In this document: positions 10,713-22,584 of the stretch, one piece after another
Position numbering within the stretch: the stretch's first letter is position 1
Layout: each line of letters begins with the position of its first letter
Assembly: GCA_036971615.1 (NCBI GenBank)
Contig: JAYKKR010000001.1
Location: forward strand, 3,968,001-4,032,000
Reading direction: 5' to 3'
Length of the DNA stretch: 64,000 nt
DNA from: Amyloporia xantha
Taxonomy: Eukaryota > Basidiomycota > Agaricomycetes > Polyporales > Adustoporiaceae
Position numbers and translations under genes: made by a program
Notes under the pieces: generated by a model
Databases searched by the model: none
Seen by the model: only the letters and a program-made list of their open reading frames with translations
What the model was told of the DNA's origin: nothing

Positions 10713-11361
10713 TTTGAACGGTTGAGGCTGTAAGTCGCACTCCTTCACGATTTCCTCATTCATTCTGATTGCATACACTCCATTGATGTCTTCATTTTCA
10801 TTTTCTGATCATGGTATGATCTTACTTACATTCAATGTTTAGTTGGCCACCAGGCGGCCAGCTGCCCTAAGACTGGCACACCTACATGGTAAGTGCTTCG
10901 CCTACACCTACCACCCCATGTTTACATCCCCCTACACCTACCACCCCATGTTTACATCCCAACATCTCATGTAGCTATAATTGTGGACACCAGGCAGCCA
11001 GCTGCCCTAAGACGGGCACACCTACATGGTAAGTGCTTCGCCTACACCTACCACCCCATGTTTACATCCCAACATCTCATGTAGCTATAACTGTAAGTGA
11101 GTGAAAATTGTAAGATGCTGGGACTTACATTATTTCAATCAGGTTGCCTTGAGGGCCACATCTCCCACAATTGCAACCAAGAGGCCAAGGCAAAGACTTG
11201 CTACAGGTGTCTTCTTTGAAGTCCTGGGTCCTGCCTTTCATCAGTCCTTCCCTCCTCTTTCATTGATATATACAGCACATTACTAATCAAAAGGTATATT
11301 ATATACTCTCATCACACAGTATTCCAAATCAGATCTTTATGTAAATAGCCACAGAGCTGTG
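10713..11361. repeat. Spacer downstream of Rep-helicase in E2
   Basis: Non-coding. It contains two copies of a unit of about 115 bp (CAGCTGCCCTAAGAC…CATGTAGCTATAA) with a nested 29-bp repeat (CCTACACCTACCACCCCATG…) present twice in the first copy. E3 has three nested copies at the matching place (17718-17820), a simple tandem-repeat length difference. Confidence 0.75.
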
Positions 11362-14300
11362 TCACCCTTGAATCTTTTGGAGAGTACCAGAATCCACAAT
11401 CTTCATGTTTGAGTCCAAGGTTGACTTGGTACCTCCATCATTGAACCATATCTGCCCATCTGGCATAACTGCACGTGCAGTAAAGTGGAATTGTCCAAAG
11501 TATATGATGCCACACAGCCTGTATTGACTTTCACCCTGTCCTATGTGGAATATGGAATCAAAGTCTATCTGGAGACCATTTGTGACAAACACCATAAAGT
11601 TGGGTGCTTCAGAGATGGTGTACTGCATCTTGAGCTTCTTTGGACATCTGGGGCACTTGTGTTGAGTCTTGCGCATACACAGGGCATGTAGCCACTCTGA
11701 TATTTTGCGGTTCTTGGAAGATCCTAGCTTAAATGCACACTCCTTCCATAATGGCTTTGTACAGTCCCAGAGCACAGGATTGTCTGTGTCACCCTCAAGC
11801 TCAGTGTGGCAGTGATTGCAGATCAGAGTCTTGGTCACATAATCCTCTGGAATGGCAAGCATGGTTGCACACAGCTTGTATATATCAGTGCCCTCCTTTC
11901 CTTCAACTGGAAATGCCTCTGAGTCAAGTTTGTGAAGCTCAGCTCGGAGTTCATCTCTGGCCTCTTCCATGGACAACATGTGTGTATCCACCTTCTGGAA
12001 TGTCTGAGTGAATCTGGTGAGCATGGCATTTTGACTGGAGATATTTGCTATCCAATGGTCATGACTTTGTCTATACACAGTGTATAGAATGAAGAAAAGA
12101 GAGTCATATGCACAGCTATAGCTCCCACCATCCCACTTGAATCCAGGAGGACCACTCTTCTCCAGTATGTCAGATGCCTTGGACTTTTTATCTGGCGCTC
12201 ACTCTGCTCAGCCATGTCAATCTCTCTTTTGCGCTTGGTCCCTCTGTTCCTTTGCACCTTGTCATTGCTGACTGTCTCCAATACCTTGGTTCCCTTTGCA
12301 GGCACATACTTGGCCAACTGAAGCAGCTGCTTGACCTTGAATTCCTGGGCCTTTTTGCTGTTGTCTTTGTGCTTTTTGTCTGGTCTTCCCAGATCCTGCC
12401 ATGCTGCATCCTCAGTTGGCTCTTCCAGTTCAAACACATCTGTCTTGGACCATTTGAGTGCAGAATGCACGGTCTTTGGCACATACAGTGTTCCCTTTGC
12501 CTTGCAATATGAATAAATCAGTGCGTTTCTAGTTGAAGCCTCCACCTTTTTGGGCAGATGACATTCATAGCGTAATCGGGTTATCTCATCCAGGATCTCC
12601 AGCTCACGGAACTCCTGCCGCAGAGAGCCTGATATTCCACCTGTCATCTTGTTGGAGTCAAATCCTTGCACAATAATAGTGCCTTCATATGTGGATCCTC
12701 TGGAAAGACATGTGTATATAGACTGATGGTTTTTGCAGTTCTGCAGATCACACACATTGTCATGTCGTGTTCGCCCCTGGGATCCAAAGTCAGTCATGGC
12801 AAAGTTGGGAATAACAGCCACTTGGTCTCGCAGAATGGTCAGGGTCTTGTCATTGGGCATCTTGCATGTGATCTTCAGGGGCTGGTGTGACATTGGAATG
12901 ACATTCTCTGGAAGACCCTCCAGCTTGATTGGAGTGGGTGGACATGTCAGTTTCACAAACAAGGTGTCCAAAGCCATCTTGTTATCATCAATGGGTCTGG
13001 CTGTCCACCCTGCAACCACACCCTCTGCACCATTTGTTACACAGCACTCTGTTGCCTCGTTGGTCTTGATCATCACAGGCATTCCTTGGCACAGTGACAG
13101 CTTACCTGGATGGTTGTCTGTACACTCATGTGGCAGATCCCACAGCACTCGCTGGATATCTGGTTGGATGACATTGCTGGATCGTCTTGGATCAAGAGTG
13201 GTTGTCTTGCGCTTTGCTTTTTCTTGCCCTCATTGTCAGATCTCCACTTGTCATCAGAGTAGAATGTGACCAATTGCTGGCCTGTTTCTCTAGCAAAGCG
13301 TGCACAGCCCAGCTCATTGATTTTGTCACAATATGCATTCCAAGCAGTAATCACAGAGACATTGCGAAACCTGGGCTGATTTAGTTTGGGTTTGCCCACA
13401 CCACGTCCTGCAATACGCGCCCTGTAGATGTTTGATGTCAGCTTGTGTACATGACTTGTATCGCATGTTCTCGAGAGCCTTTCTCATTTTTGCATCATTT
13501 GGAGTTTGCAGTCTTTGCCTCATGTTTTCACGCAGTATGACCACTGTGGTAACCTGATGCCAGAGAGCCTTGCCCACAGATGCCTCTTGCTCCCGGTGAC
13601 TGTGAGTGGTGTGTACAACTGTGCCTACTTTGTGGGAGTACAGTGGATATGAAGCTCCAGCAGGTGGCAGTTGGGCAAAATCACCAGCAAAGATCATGTT
13701 TACTCCTCCAAAGGGATCACCTTCATTCCGTAGAGCAGCACACATCTTGGCACATATCATGTACAGACTGTGACAGTCCACCATGGATATCTCATCTATG
13801 AATATGTAGTCTACATTCTGTAGCCGTGCTCGCACTTGCATGAGTGCAGTGATGGAATCAGCCCCAAATTTGCTAAATCCCAGCATGGAATGATAGGTAG
13901 ATCCTGCAATCAGAGCTGCAGCTGCACCAGTGGGAGCCATGCACATGAATCTGTAGCCCTCATTGCGCTCTCCAAAGAAATGGATCAAGGCTTTGATCAC
14001 TTGAGACTTGCCAGTGCCAGCCATACCACCCAGATACATTTTGAGTTGTTCACCAGGAGGATCTGTGGCATGATTGGCCACTATGCGAAATGCACGCTCC
14101 TGCTCTTTGTTAAGACTGAATTTGGCCACAGTGCTGTTGATCAGAGTCTGGTCAGCCTCGCACTTGGCCTTGAAGTTTTTGTCTAGATAAGACTGGTCAA
14201 TCACTTTGACTACATTCACATATTTGTCCTCTGGCATCCCTCCATTAGTGCTTGCATTTGGATTCTTAGCAACTGCTTGCTCTTCACGTGCCCTGAGAAT

Positions 14301-16599
14301 CTCTTGGCGCTTCTCAGTCAGCAGATTACGCCACTCTGATGCTTTCATATGGTCTCCCCTGATCATAGGCTCTTTCAAGGTAGCAACAGCATCTTTGTGC
14401 TCTGCAGGAAGACTGTCTAGCCAGCCAGAGGTATGCATAATGTTTTCAGCCTGCATCATATGTGCCAGACGTAGTTGAGCTCTGCTTCCCAGTTGTTCCC
14501 ACTCACTGGCTTCCCTATCAAGTCTTCATCAGGACTCAGGCCATCTAATCCTTGATTTGCATAATGCTGGTCATCTAGCTCATCAAGTGTCTTCATGTCT
14601 GCTGCAAAGGATGGAGCATTGCCATCCAAGCCTGCTCTGCGTGCCTTGGAAAAGTCATCTCTGGCATCATTGCACTCATAGCGAAGATGGAAAAACTTCA
14701 TGACATCTCTCTGTCTGTCAGTAAAACTGTGGTTCTCAAATGCATCATGCCACAGAGTATCTTTGTCCTGCTTCAAGTCTGCTCCAGAACACCATGGTTT
14801 GAAGAGAGTGAGCATGGTCAGACAGTATTCTTCTCTGTTTCCAGCATCTTTGCGTGGTAGAGCTCCACCAATAAAGTTAGGAACAAGACTCTCCTCTTCT
14901 GCGACCAGTCTGGCTTGTCGAGATCCATAGCGTGGATGGTTTTTCAGGAATCGTTCAGGCTGCAATTCATTCATCTCAGCCTGGACATTTTGCTCACTGA
15001 CTAGTGTTTTTGCATTTGCAGTGGTCAGAAGCAGCTCATCCTCAGATTCTTCTTCCTCTTCTTTTATAGGAGTCAGCTCGGGTAGGCCATCTGGTATCTC
15101 ATCAACTGTGCTATCATCAACTTTATTTAGTCTTGTGTTCTCAAACTCATCCTCCGCAGAGATGCCTAATCCCTCATCTATATGATAGTCATTCTCAAAA
15201 TCTGAATCTCCACTCTCAGCATCAAGGGAATTTTCCACCGTATCAAATGATTTAGAGTTCAAGTTGTTTTTTTGGGTCTTTCGATTAATGGGCTCCACTC
15301 TGGCTCGCCTTATCCAATCATACAGGCAAATATGCTCATACTTGGTTGGTCTGTATACATAGTCATCAGTGGAGGAAAGAGCCACAAATTTGCCCTGGAT
15401 ATTGCCCAACATCACCTTATCAGGGCCTTCTGGATCAGTAAATATCACTTTTGGTGCTTCTGACAAGTCATCTTCCCATGCATGTCGAACTGCACTGACA
15501 TATGTTCTCCAGAAGCAAATTCTAAACTTGTGACTGGTGTAGTGATCATTGTGGTTCAGCAGATACATGGCAGCCATGGGTCCACCAATCTCTGAGCTTG
15601 CTGTAAGTGTGTTGACAATTTTGGTAAGTATGGATCTTGCCTTTTGTTTACAATCAGAGCTGTCACTCAGCAGCATTTCAGAGTTTTTGTCAAACACTCT
15701 TCGAATGGCATCAAACATGGTGTGCGTCTTCAGGGGAGTTTTTGTAATATAGTCTGTGACATAGGAGATAACTGACTTGATGGCTGTTCCAGAGAGCAGG
15801 CTGGTTACATCAGAGTTGCATCGGAGAAGATAGCTGAGTACTGGAGTATATGTGTTTAGCCAAGCCTCACCTTTCTTCATATTGAGAGCTCCAGTCTCAG
15901 GATCCACAGTGGTGTGGGGAAATGTCTGACGAGGAAAGCGTGCCTTGCATGTTCCAGTCTTGACAAACCCACATCCCTCGTTATGACCATGTATGTTGGA
16001 TCTAAACACAATATTGTTGACCTCATCTGTATACTCTTTTATCCATGTGTCATGTTGCATACAAGACTCACAGTCTACCATATGATCACTGCCATGTTTG
16101 GTACAAGGTGGGGCTGCTGGACGAGACACAATCATGGTGGGATTAACATATAAGGGGTCTTCTTCTTCCTTCTAAGTGAGTTTTTGATCCAGATAAGCAT
16201 GTGTAAGTGAAGAGTGAGACGTCCTTGCTGCTCTACTGTGCCGTAGTAGGCTGCAGTATCACCATAGACCCCTCTGTGATCAACTCCAACACCTAAGACA
16301 TGTTTAAGAAACAATTCAACCATGACTTTGAAGAAGCGTGCACCTGAAACTGGATTATTGGCAATCAGTCTTTTACGTAGATCAGGGTGAAGAATGTGTG
16401 GGTGGAACATCTCTTGGGTGTCTGCAAAGTACAATGCAAGAGGATGGGATACATCAGAAGGAGCAAATGTTATAAACCATGATGGAGCACCCAGAGATGC
16501 CGTCAGAGCCCATATTTCATTACGCATTCGTTTCCGGTTTGTGGAGGAGCCTTGAACTTTGTGAGCAACATGGTCTAGATCATTGATAATTGTAAAACA
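11362..16599 (-). pseudogene. Helitron Rep-helicase-peptidase of E2, 3' two-thirds
   Basis: This is the minus-strand continuation of the E2 Rep gene after the E3 insertion. In order it encodes the Rep core with the HUH motif LHLHMLIW (near 16200) and YVTDYITK (near 15750), then the PIF1-type helicase (GMAGTGKSQ, IFIDEISM, GDFAQLPP, YTCLSRGS), then the USP-like peptidase (11362-12150). Breaks relative to E3 are a deletion of about 135 bp in Rep near 16170 that removes the segment after the HUH motif, and one-base changes near 14515, 13420 and 13217. At the 15730 homopolymer E2 keeps the open frame that E3 lacks. The gene cannot make a full protein here. Confidence 0.85.
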
Positions 16600-17538
16600 C
16601 TTGGTGGGAGCGGGCCAATAAATGGCAGGACGATTCCTGAGGATTTTGAAGTGCTGTCTTCTATTATAGCCTGACAAGGTTTAGTAATGTAAGATTTTCA
16701 TTACAATTGGATGACTTGCCTCTGATTATTCTTCAGATATTGACTCTACAAACTTATAGAGACAATCTGATGGCTGTGAAAACTAATCCCAATAAGTGTA
16801 GCAATCTACTATATTAACTTTGCAAGCACATGGCAACAGTCATAGAAACAGACTGCAAAGATATTACAAAAATTGAAACTGGATCTTGATACAGGTGTAT
16901 GTCAGTGAATATTGAGAATCTCAATACAAACATTACAACATTTCCTAATGAAGTAAGTGAGTTCTGTCTGATGGAGTGTAAAAGTGATTTTGACCCTAAC
17001 CCATTAGAAACTCTTGTAGTGTCATTACAACATTTACTTACAAAGTGAACATTCTCTATCAAATGAGCCTACTATGTATTTTTCACATTTTGTAATGACA
17101 TTACAAACTCACTCTAATGAGAGTATGAAGTCATCCTCATGATTACATCAGCTTGCTCTTGACCATACAAACCTGCTTTTGAGATCATACATATTCACTT
17201 TAACTGCAATGCAAACCTGCTCAGGCTATAACAATGCTATTTATCAACCAAATCTTACAACAGCCATATCTCAGTAAGTATTGAGAATTCCAATACAAAC
17301 ATTACAACTTTTCCTAATGAAGTAAGTAGGTTCTATCTGATGGAATATAAAAGTGATTTTCCACACTAACCACATACAAACCTTTCTAATGTCATTACAA
17401 CATTTACTTATCAAGTCAATCTTGCCTTTCAAATGGGACCATTATGTATTTCACCCATTTTGTAATGACATTACAAATTTGCTCTAATTAACATTTCAAA
17501 GCCATATCAGTCACCTTACTGGCCCGCTCCCACCAAGT
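16600..17538. repeat. 3'-terminal module of E3
   Basis: Second copy of the module described at 9776-10712. It begins with the element 3' end and is closed by the inverted 22-nt near-copy at 17517-17538. A GCCA/TGGC hairpin lies about 14 nt from the terminus, the position usual for a Helitron 3' hairpin. No coding sequence is seen. Confidence 0.75.
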
Positions 17539-18216
17539 TTGAACGGTTGAGGCTGTAAGTCACACTCCTTCACGATTTCCTCATTCATTCTGATTGCATA
17601 CACTCCATTGATGTCTTCATTTTCATTTTCTGATCATGGTATGATCTTACTTACATTCAATGTTTAGTTGGCCACCAGGCGGCCAGCTGCCCTAAGACTG
17701 GCACACCTACATGGTAAGTGCTTCGCCTACACCTACCACCCCATGTTTACATCCCCCTACACCTACCACCCCATGTTTACATCCCCCTACACCTACCACC
17801 CCATGTTTACATCCCAACATCTCATGTAGCTATAATTGTGGACACCAGGCAGCCAGCTGCCCTAAGACGGGCACACCTACATGGTAAGTGCTTCGCCTAC
17901 ACCTACCACCCCATGTTTACATCCCAACATCTCATGTAGCTATAACTGTAAGTGAGTGAAAATTGTAAGATGCTGGGACTTACATTATTTCAATCAGGTT
18001 GCCTTGAGGGCCACATCTCCCACAATTGCAACCAAGAGGCCAAGGCAAAGACTTGCTACAGGTGTCTTCTTTGAAGTCCTGGGTCCTGCCTTTCATCAGT
18101 CCTTCCCTCCTCTTTCATTGATATATACAGCACATTACTAATCAAAAGGTATATTATATACTCTCATCACACAGTATTCCAAATCAGATCTTTATGTAAA
18201 TAGCCACAGAGCTGTG
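17539..18216. repeat. Spacer downstream of Rep-helicase in E3
   Basis: Counterpart of 10713-11361 with one more 29-bp unit of CCTACACCTACCACCCCATG. It is otherwise almost identical and non-coding. Confidence 0.7.
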
Positions 18217-19040
18217 TCACCCTTGAATCTTTTGGAGAGTACCAGAATCCACAATCTTCATGTTTGAGTCCAAGGTTGACTTGGTACCTCCATCATTGAA
18301 CCATATCTGCCCATCTGGCATAACTGCACGTGCAGTAAAGTGGAATTGTCCAAAGTATATGATGCCACACAGCCTGTATTGACTTTCACCCTGTCCTATG
18401 TGGAATATGGAATCAAAGTCTATCTGGAGACCATTTGTGACAAACACCATAAAGTTGGGTGCTTCAGAGATGGTGTACTGCATCTTGAGCTTCTTTGGAC
18501 ATCTGGGGCACTTGTGTTGAGTCTTGCGCATACACAGGGCATGTAGCCACTCTGATATTTTGCGGTTCTTGGAAGATCCTAGCTTAAATGCACACTCCTT
18601 CCATAATGGCTTTGTACAGTCCCAGAGCACAGGATTGTCTGTGTCACCCTCAAGCTCAGTGTGGCAGTGATTGCAGATCAGAGTCTTGGTCACATAATCC
18701 TCTGGAATGGCAAGCATGGTTGCACACAGCTTGTATATATCAGTGCCCTCCTTTCCTTCAACTGGAAATGCCTCTGAGTCAAGTTTGTGAAGCTCAGCTC
18801 GGAGTTCATCTCTGGCCTCTTCCATGGACAACATGTGTGTATCCACCTTCTGGAATGTCTGAGTGAATCTGGTGAGCATGGCATTTTGACTGGAGATATT
18901 TGCTATCCAATGGTCATGACTTTGTCTATACACAGTGTATAGAATGAAGAAAAGAGAGTCATATGCACAGCTATAGCTCCCACCATCCCACTTGAATCCA
19001 GGAGGACCACTCTTCTCCAGTATGTCAGATGCCTTGGACT
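18217..19040 (-). pseudogene. USP-like cysteine peptidase module at the end of Rep-helicase (E3)
   Basis: The frame downstream of the helicase contains a Cys box (GGSYSCAYDSLFFIL, near 18965), two CxxC/CPxC pairs (CNHCH, CPRCP) and a His box (YRLCGIIYFGQFHFTARA) followed by WFNDGG. Order and spacing match a ubiquitin-specific-protease-type (C19) fold, in which Cys and His form the active site. Some Helitron-like elements carry OTU or other cysteine peptidases, so a peptidase here fits. The largest open piece starts only at 18933, after the Cys box. It is separated from the helicase frame by a shift near 19040 that E2 and E3 share. Either both are decayed or the module is expressed separately. 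Ubiquitin as substrate is inferred only. Confidence 0.65.
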
Positions 19041-19042
19041 TT

Positions 19043-22000
19043 TTATCTGGCGCTCACTCTGCTCAGCCATGTCAATCTCTCTTTGCGCTTGGTCCCTCTG
19101 TTCCTTTGCACCTTGTCATTGCTGACTGTCTCCAATACCTTGGTTCCCTTTGCAGGCACATACTTGGCCAACTGAAGCAGCTGCTTGACCTTGAATTCCT
19201 GGGCCTTTTTGCTGTTGTCTTTGTGCTTTTTGTCTGGTCTTCCCAGATCCTGCCATGCTGCATCCTCAGTTGGCTCTTCCAGTTCAAACACATCTGTCTT
19301 GGACCATTTGAGTGCAGAATGCACGGTCTTTGGCACATACAGTGTTCCCTTTGCCTTGCAATATGAATAAATCAGTGCGTTTCTAGTTGAAGCCTCCACC
19401 TTTTTGGGCAGATGACATTCATAGCGTAATCGGGTTATCTCATCCAGGATCTCCAGCTCACGGAACTCCTGCCGCAGAGAGCCTGATATTCCACCTGTCA
19501 TCTTGTTGGAGTCAAATCCTTGCACAATAATAGTGCCTTCATATGTGGATCCTCTGGAAAGACATGTGTATATAGACTGATGGTTTTTGCAGTTCTGCAG
19601 ATCACACACATTGTCATGTCGTGTTCGCCCCTGGGATCCAAAGTCAGTCATGGCAAAGTTGGGAATAACAGCCACTTGGTCTCGCAGAATGGTCAGGGTC
19701 TTGTCATTGGGCATCTTGCATGTGATCTTCAGGGGCTGGTGTGACATTGGAATGACATTCTCTGGAAGACCCTCCAGCTTGATTGGAGTGGGTGGACATG
19801 TCAGTTTCACAAACAAGGTGTCCAAAGCCATCTTGTTATCATCAATGGGTCTGGCTGTCCACCCTGCAACCACACCCTCTGCACCATTTGTTACACAGCA
19901 CTCTGTTGCCTCGTTGGTCTTGATCATCACAGGCATTCCTTGGCACAGTGACAGCTTACCTGGATGGTTGTCTGTACACTCATGTGGCAGATCCCACAGC
20001 ACTCGCTGGATATCTGGTTGGATGACATTGCTGGATCGTCTTGGATCAAGAGTGGTTGTCTTGCGCTTTTGCTTTTTCTTGCCCTCATTGTCAGATCTCC
20101 ACTTGTCATCAGAGTAGAATGTGACCAATTGCTGGCCTGTTTCTCTAGCAAAGCGTGCACAGCCCAGCTCATTGATTTTGTCACAATATGCATTCCAAGC
20201 AGTAATCACAGAGACATTGCGAAACCTGGGCTGATTTAGTTTGGGTTTGCCCACACCACGTCCTGCAATACGCCCCTGTAGATGTTTGATGTCAGCTTGT
20301 GTACATGACTTGTATCGCATGTTCTCGAGAGCCTTTCTCATTTTTGCATCATTTGGAGTTTGCAGTCTTTGCCTCATGTTTTCACGCAGTATGACCACTG
20401 TGGTAACCTGATGCCAGAGAGCCTTGCCCACAGATGCCTCTTGCTCCCGGTGACTGTGAGTGGTGTGTACAACTGTGCCTACTTTGTGGGAGTACAGTGG
20501 ATATGAAGCTCCAGCAGGTGGCAGTTGGGCAAAATCACCAGCAAAGATCATGTTTACTCCTCCAAAGGGATCACCTTCATTCCGTAGAGCAGCACACATC
20601 TTGGCACATATCATGTACAGACTGTGACAGTCCACCATGGATATCTCATCTATGAATATGTAGTCTACATTCTGTAGCCGTGCTCGCACTTGCATGAGTG
20701 CAGTGATGGAATCAGCCCCAAATTTGCTAAATCCCAGCATGGAATGATAGGTAGATCCTGCAATCAGAGCTGCAGCTGCACCAGTGGGAGCCATGCACAT
20801 GAATCTGTAGCCCTCATTGCGCTCTCCAAAGAAATGGATCAAGGCTTTGATCACTTGAGACTTGCCAGTGCCAGCCATACCACCCAGATACATTTTGAGT
20901 TGTTCACCAGGAGGATCTGTGGCATGATTGGCCACTATGCGAAATGCACGCTCCTGCTCTTTGTTAAGACTGAATTTGGCCACAGTGCTGTTGATCAGAG
21001 TCTGGTCAGCCTCGCACTTGGCCTTGAAGTTTTTGTCTAGATAAGACTGGTCAATCACTTTGACTACATTCACATATTTGTCCTCTGGCATCCCTCCATT
21101 AGTGCTTGCATTTGGATTCTTAGCAACTGCTTGCTCTTCACGTGCCCTGAGAATCTCTTGGCGCTTCTCAGTCAGCAGATTACGCCACTCTGATGCTTTC
21201 ATATGGTCTCCCCTGATCATAGGCTCTTTCAAGGTAGCAACAGCATCTTTGTGCTCTGCAGGAAGACTGTCTAGCCAGCCAGAGGTATGCATAATGTTTT
21301 CAGCCTGCATCATATGTGCCAGACGTAGTTGAGCTCTGCTTCCCAGTTGTTCCCACTCACTGGCTTCCCCTATCAAGTCTTCATCAGGACTCAGGCCATC
21401 TAATCCTTGATTTGCATAATGCTGGTCATCTAGCTCATCAAGTGTCTTCATGTCTGCTGCAAAGGATGGAGCATTGCCATCCAAGCCTGCTCTGCGTGCC
21501 TTGGAAAAGTCATCTCTGGCATCATTGCACTCATAGCGAAGATGGAAAAACTTCATGACATCTCTCTGTCTGTCAGTAAAACTGTGGTTCTCAAATGCAT
21601 CATGCCACAGAGTATCTTTGTCCTGCTTCAAGTCTGCTCCAGAACACCATGGTTTGAAGAGAGTGAGCATGGTCAGACAGTATTCTTCTCTGTTTCCAGC
21701 ATCTTTGCGTGGTAGAGCTCCACCAATAAAGTTAGGAACAAGACTCTCCTCTTCTGCGACCAGTCTGGCTTGTCGAGATCCATAGCGTGGATGGTTTTTC
21801 AGGAATCGTTCAGGCTGCAATTCATTCATCTCAGCCTGGACATTTTGCTCACTGACTAGTGTTTTTGCATTTGCAGTGGTCAGAAGCAGCTCATCCTCAG
21901 ATTCTTCTTCCTCTTCTTTTATAGGAGTCAGCTCGGGTAGGCCATCTGGTATCTCATCAACTGTGCTATCATCAACTTTATTTAGTCTTGTGTTCTCAAA

Positions 22001-22573
22001 CTCATCCTCCGCAGAGATGCCTAATCCCTCATCTATATGATAGTCATTCTCAAAATCTGAATCTCCACTCTCAGCATCAAGGGAATTTTCCACCGTATCA
22101 AATGATTTAGAGTTCAAGTTGTTTTTTTGGGTCTTTCGATTAATGGGCTCCACTCTGGCTCGCCTTATCCAATCATACAGGCAAATATGCTCATACTTGG
22201 TTGGTCTGTATACATAGTCATCAGTGGAGGAAAGAGCCACAAATTTGCCCTGGATATTGCCCAACATCACCTTATCAGGGCCTTCTGGATCAGTAAATAT
22301 CACTTTTGGTGCTTCTGACAAGTCATCTTCCCATGCATGTCGAACTGCACTGACATATGTTCTCCAGAAGCAAATTCTAAACTTGTGACTGGTGTAGTGA
22401 TCATTGTGGTTCAGCAGATACATGGCAGCCATGGGTCCACCAATCTCTGAGCTTGCTGTAAGTGTGTTGACAATTTTGGTAAGTATGGATCTTGCCTTTT
22501 GTTTACAATCAGAGCTGTCACTCAGCAGCATTTCAGAGTTTTTGTCAAACACTCTTCGAATGGCATCAAACAT
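19043..22573 (-). CDS. PIF1-type helicase part of Helitron protein (E3)
   Basis: A 1176-codon open frame continues Rep and carries the SF1B PIF1-like helicase of Helitrons. Motifs in order are GMAGTGKSQ (Walker A), APTGAAAALIAGSTYHS, IFIDEISMVD (Walker B), GDFAQLPP, LRENMRQ, then the C-terminal TNGAEG and YTCLSRGSTYEG motifs. In rolling-circle transposition this domain unwinds the strand displaced after Rep nicking. The first roughly 420 residues link Rep to the helicase and include an acidic Glu/Asp stretch. The ATG at the start is internal to the real protein: a one-base loss near 22585 (GGG where E2 has GGGG) splits it from Rep. A second one-base loss near 19083 changes the last residues. 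The protein would be continuous with Rep if both were corrected. Confidence 0.9.
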   Translation of the reverse strand: MFDAIRRVFDKNSEMLLSDSSDCKQKARSILTKIVNTLTASSEIGGPMAAMYLLNHNDHYTSHKFRICFWRTYVSAVRHAWEDDLSEAPKVIFTDPEGPDKVMLGNIQGKFVALSSTDDYVYRPTKYEHICLYDWIRRARVEPINRKTQKNNLNSKSFDTVENSLDAESGDSDFENDYHIDEGLGISAEDEFENTRLNKVDDSTVDEIPDGLPELTPIKEEEEESEDELLLTTANAKTLVSEQNVQAEMNELQPERFLKNHPRYGSRQARLVAEEESLVPNFIGGALPRKDAGNREEYCLTMLTLFKPWCSGADLKQDKDTLWHDAFENHSFTDRQRDVMKFFHLRYECNDARDDFSKARRAGLDGNAPSFAADMKTLDELDDQHYANQGLDGLSPDEDLIGEASEWEQLGSRAQLRLAHMMQAENIMHTSGWLDSLPAEHKDAVATLKEPMIRGDHMKASEWRNLLTEKRQEILRAREEQAVAKNPNASTNGGMPEDKYVNVVKVIDQSYLDKNFKAKCEADQTLINSTVAKFSLNKEQERAFRIVANHATDPPGEQLKMYLGGMAGTGKSQVIKALIHFFGERNEGYRFMCMAPTGAAAALIAGSTYHSMLGFSKFGADSITALMQVRARLQNVDYIFIDEISMVDCHSLYMICAKMCAALRNEGDPFGGVNMIFAGDFAQLPPAGASYPLYSHKVGTVVHTTHSHREQEASVGKALWHQVTTVVILRENMRQRLQTPNDAKMRKALENMRYKSCTQADIKHLQGRIAGRGVGKPKLNQPRFRNVSVITAWNAYCDKINELGCARFARETGQQLVTFYSDDKWRSDNEGKKKQKRKTTTLDPRRSSNVIQPDIQRVLWDLPHECTDNHPGKLSLCQGMPVMIKTNEATECCVTNGAEGVVAGWTARPIDDNKMALDTLFVKLTCPPTPIKLEGLPENVIPMSHQPLKITCKMPNDKTLTILRDQVAVIPNFAMTDFGSQGRTRHDNVCDLQNCKNHQSIYTCLSRGSTYEGTIIVQGFDSNKMTGGISGSLRQEFRELEILDEITRLRYECHLPKKVEASTRNALIYSYCKAKGTLYVPKTVHSALKWSKTDVFELEEPTEDAAWQDLGRPDKKHKDNSKKAQEFKVKQLLQLAKYVPAKGTKVLETVSNDKVQRNRGTKRKERLTWLSRVSAR

Positions 22574-22584
22574 GGTGTGCGTCT

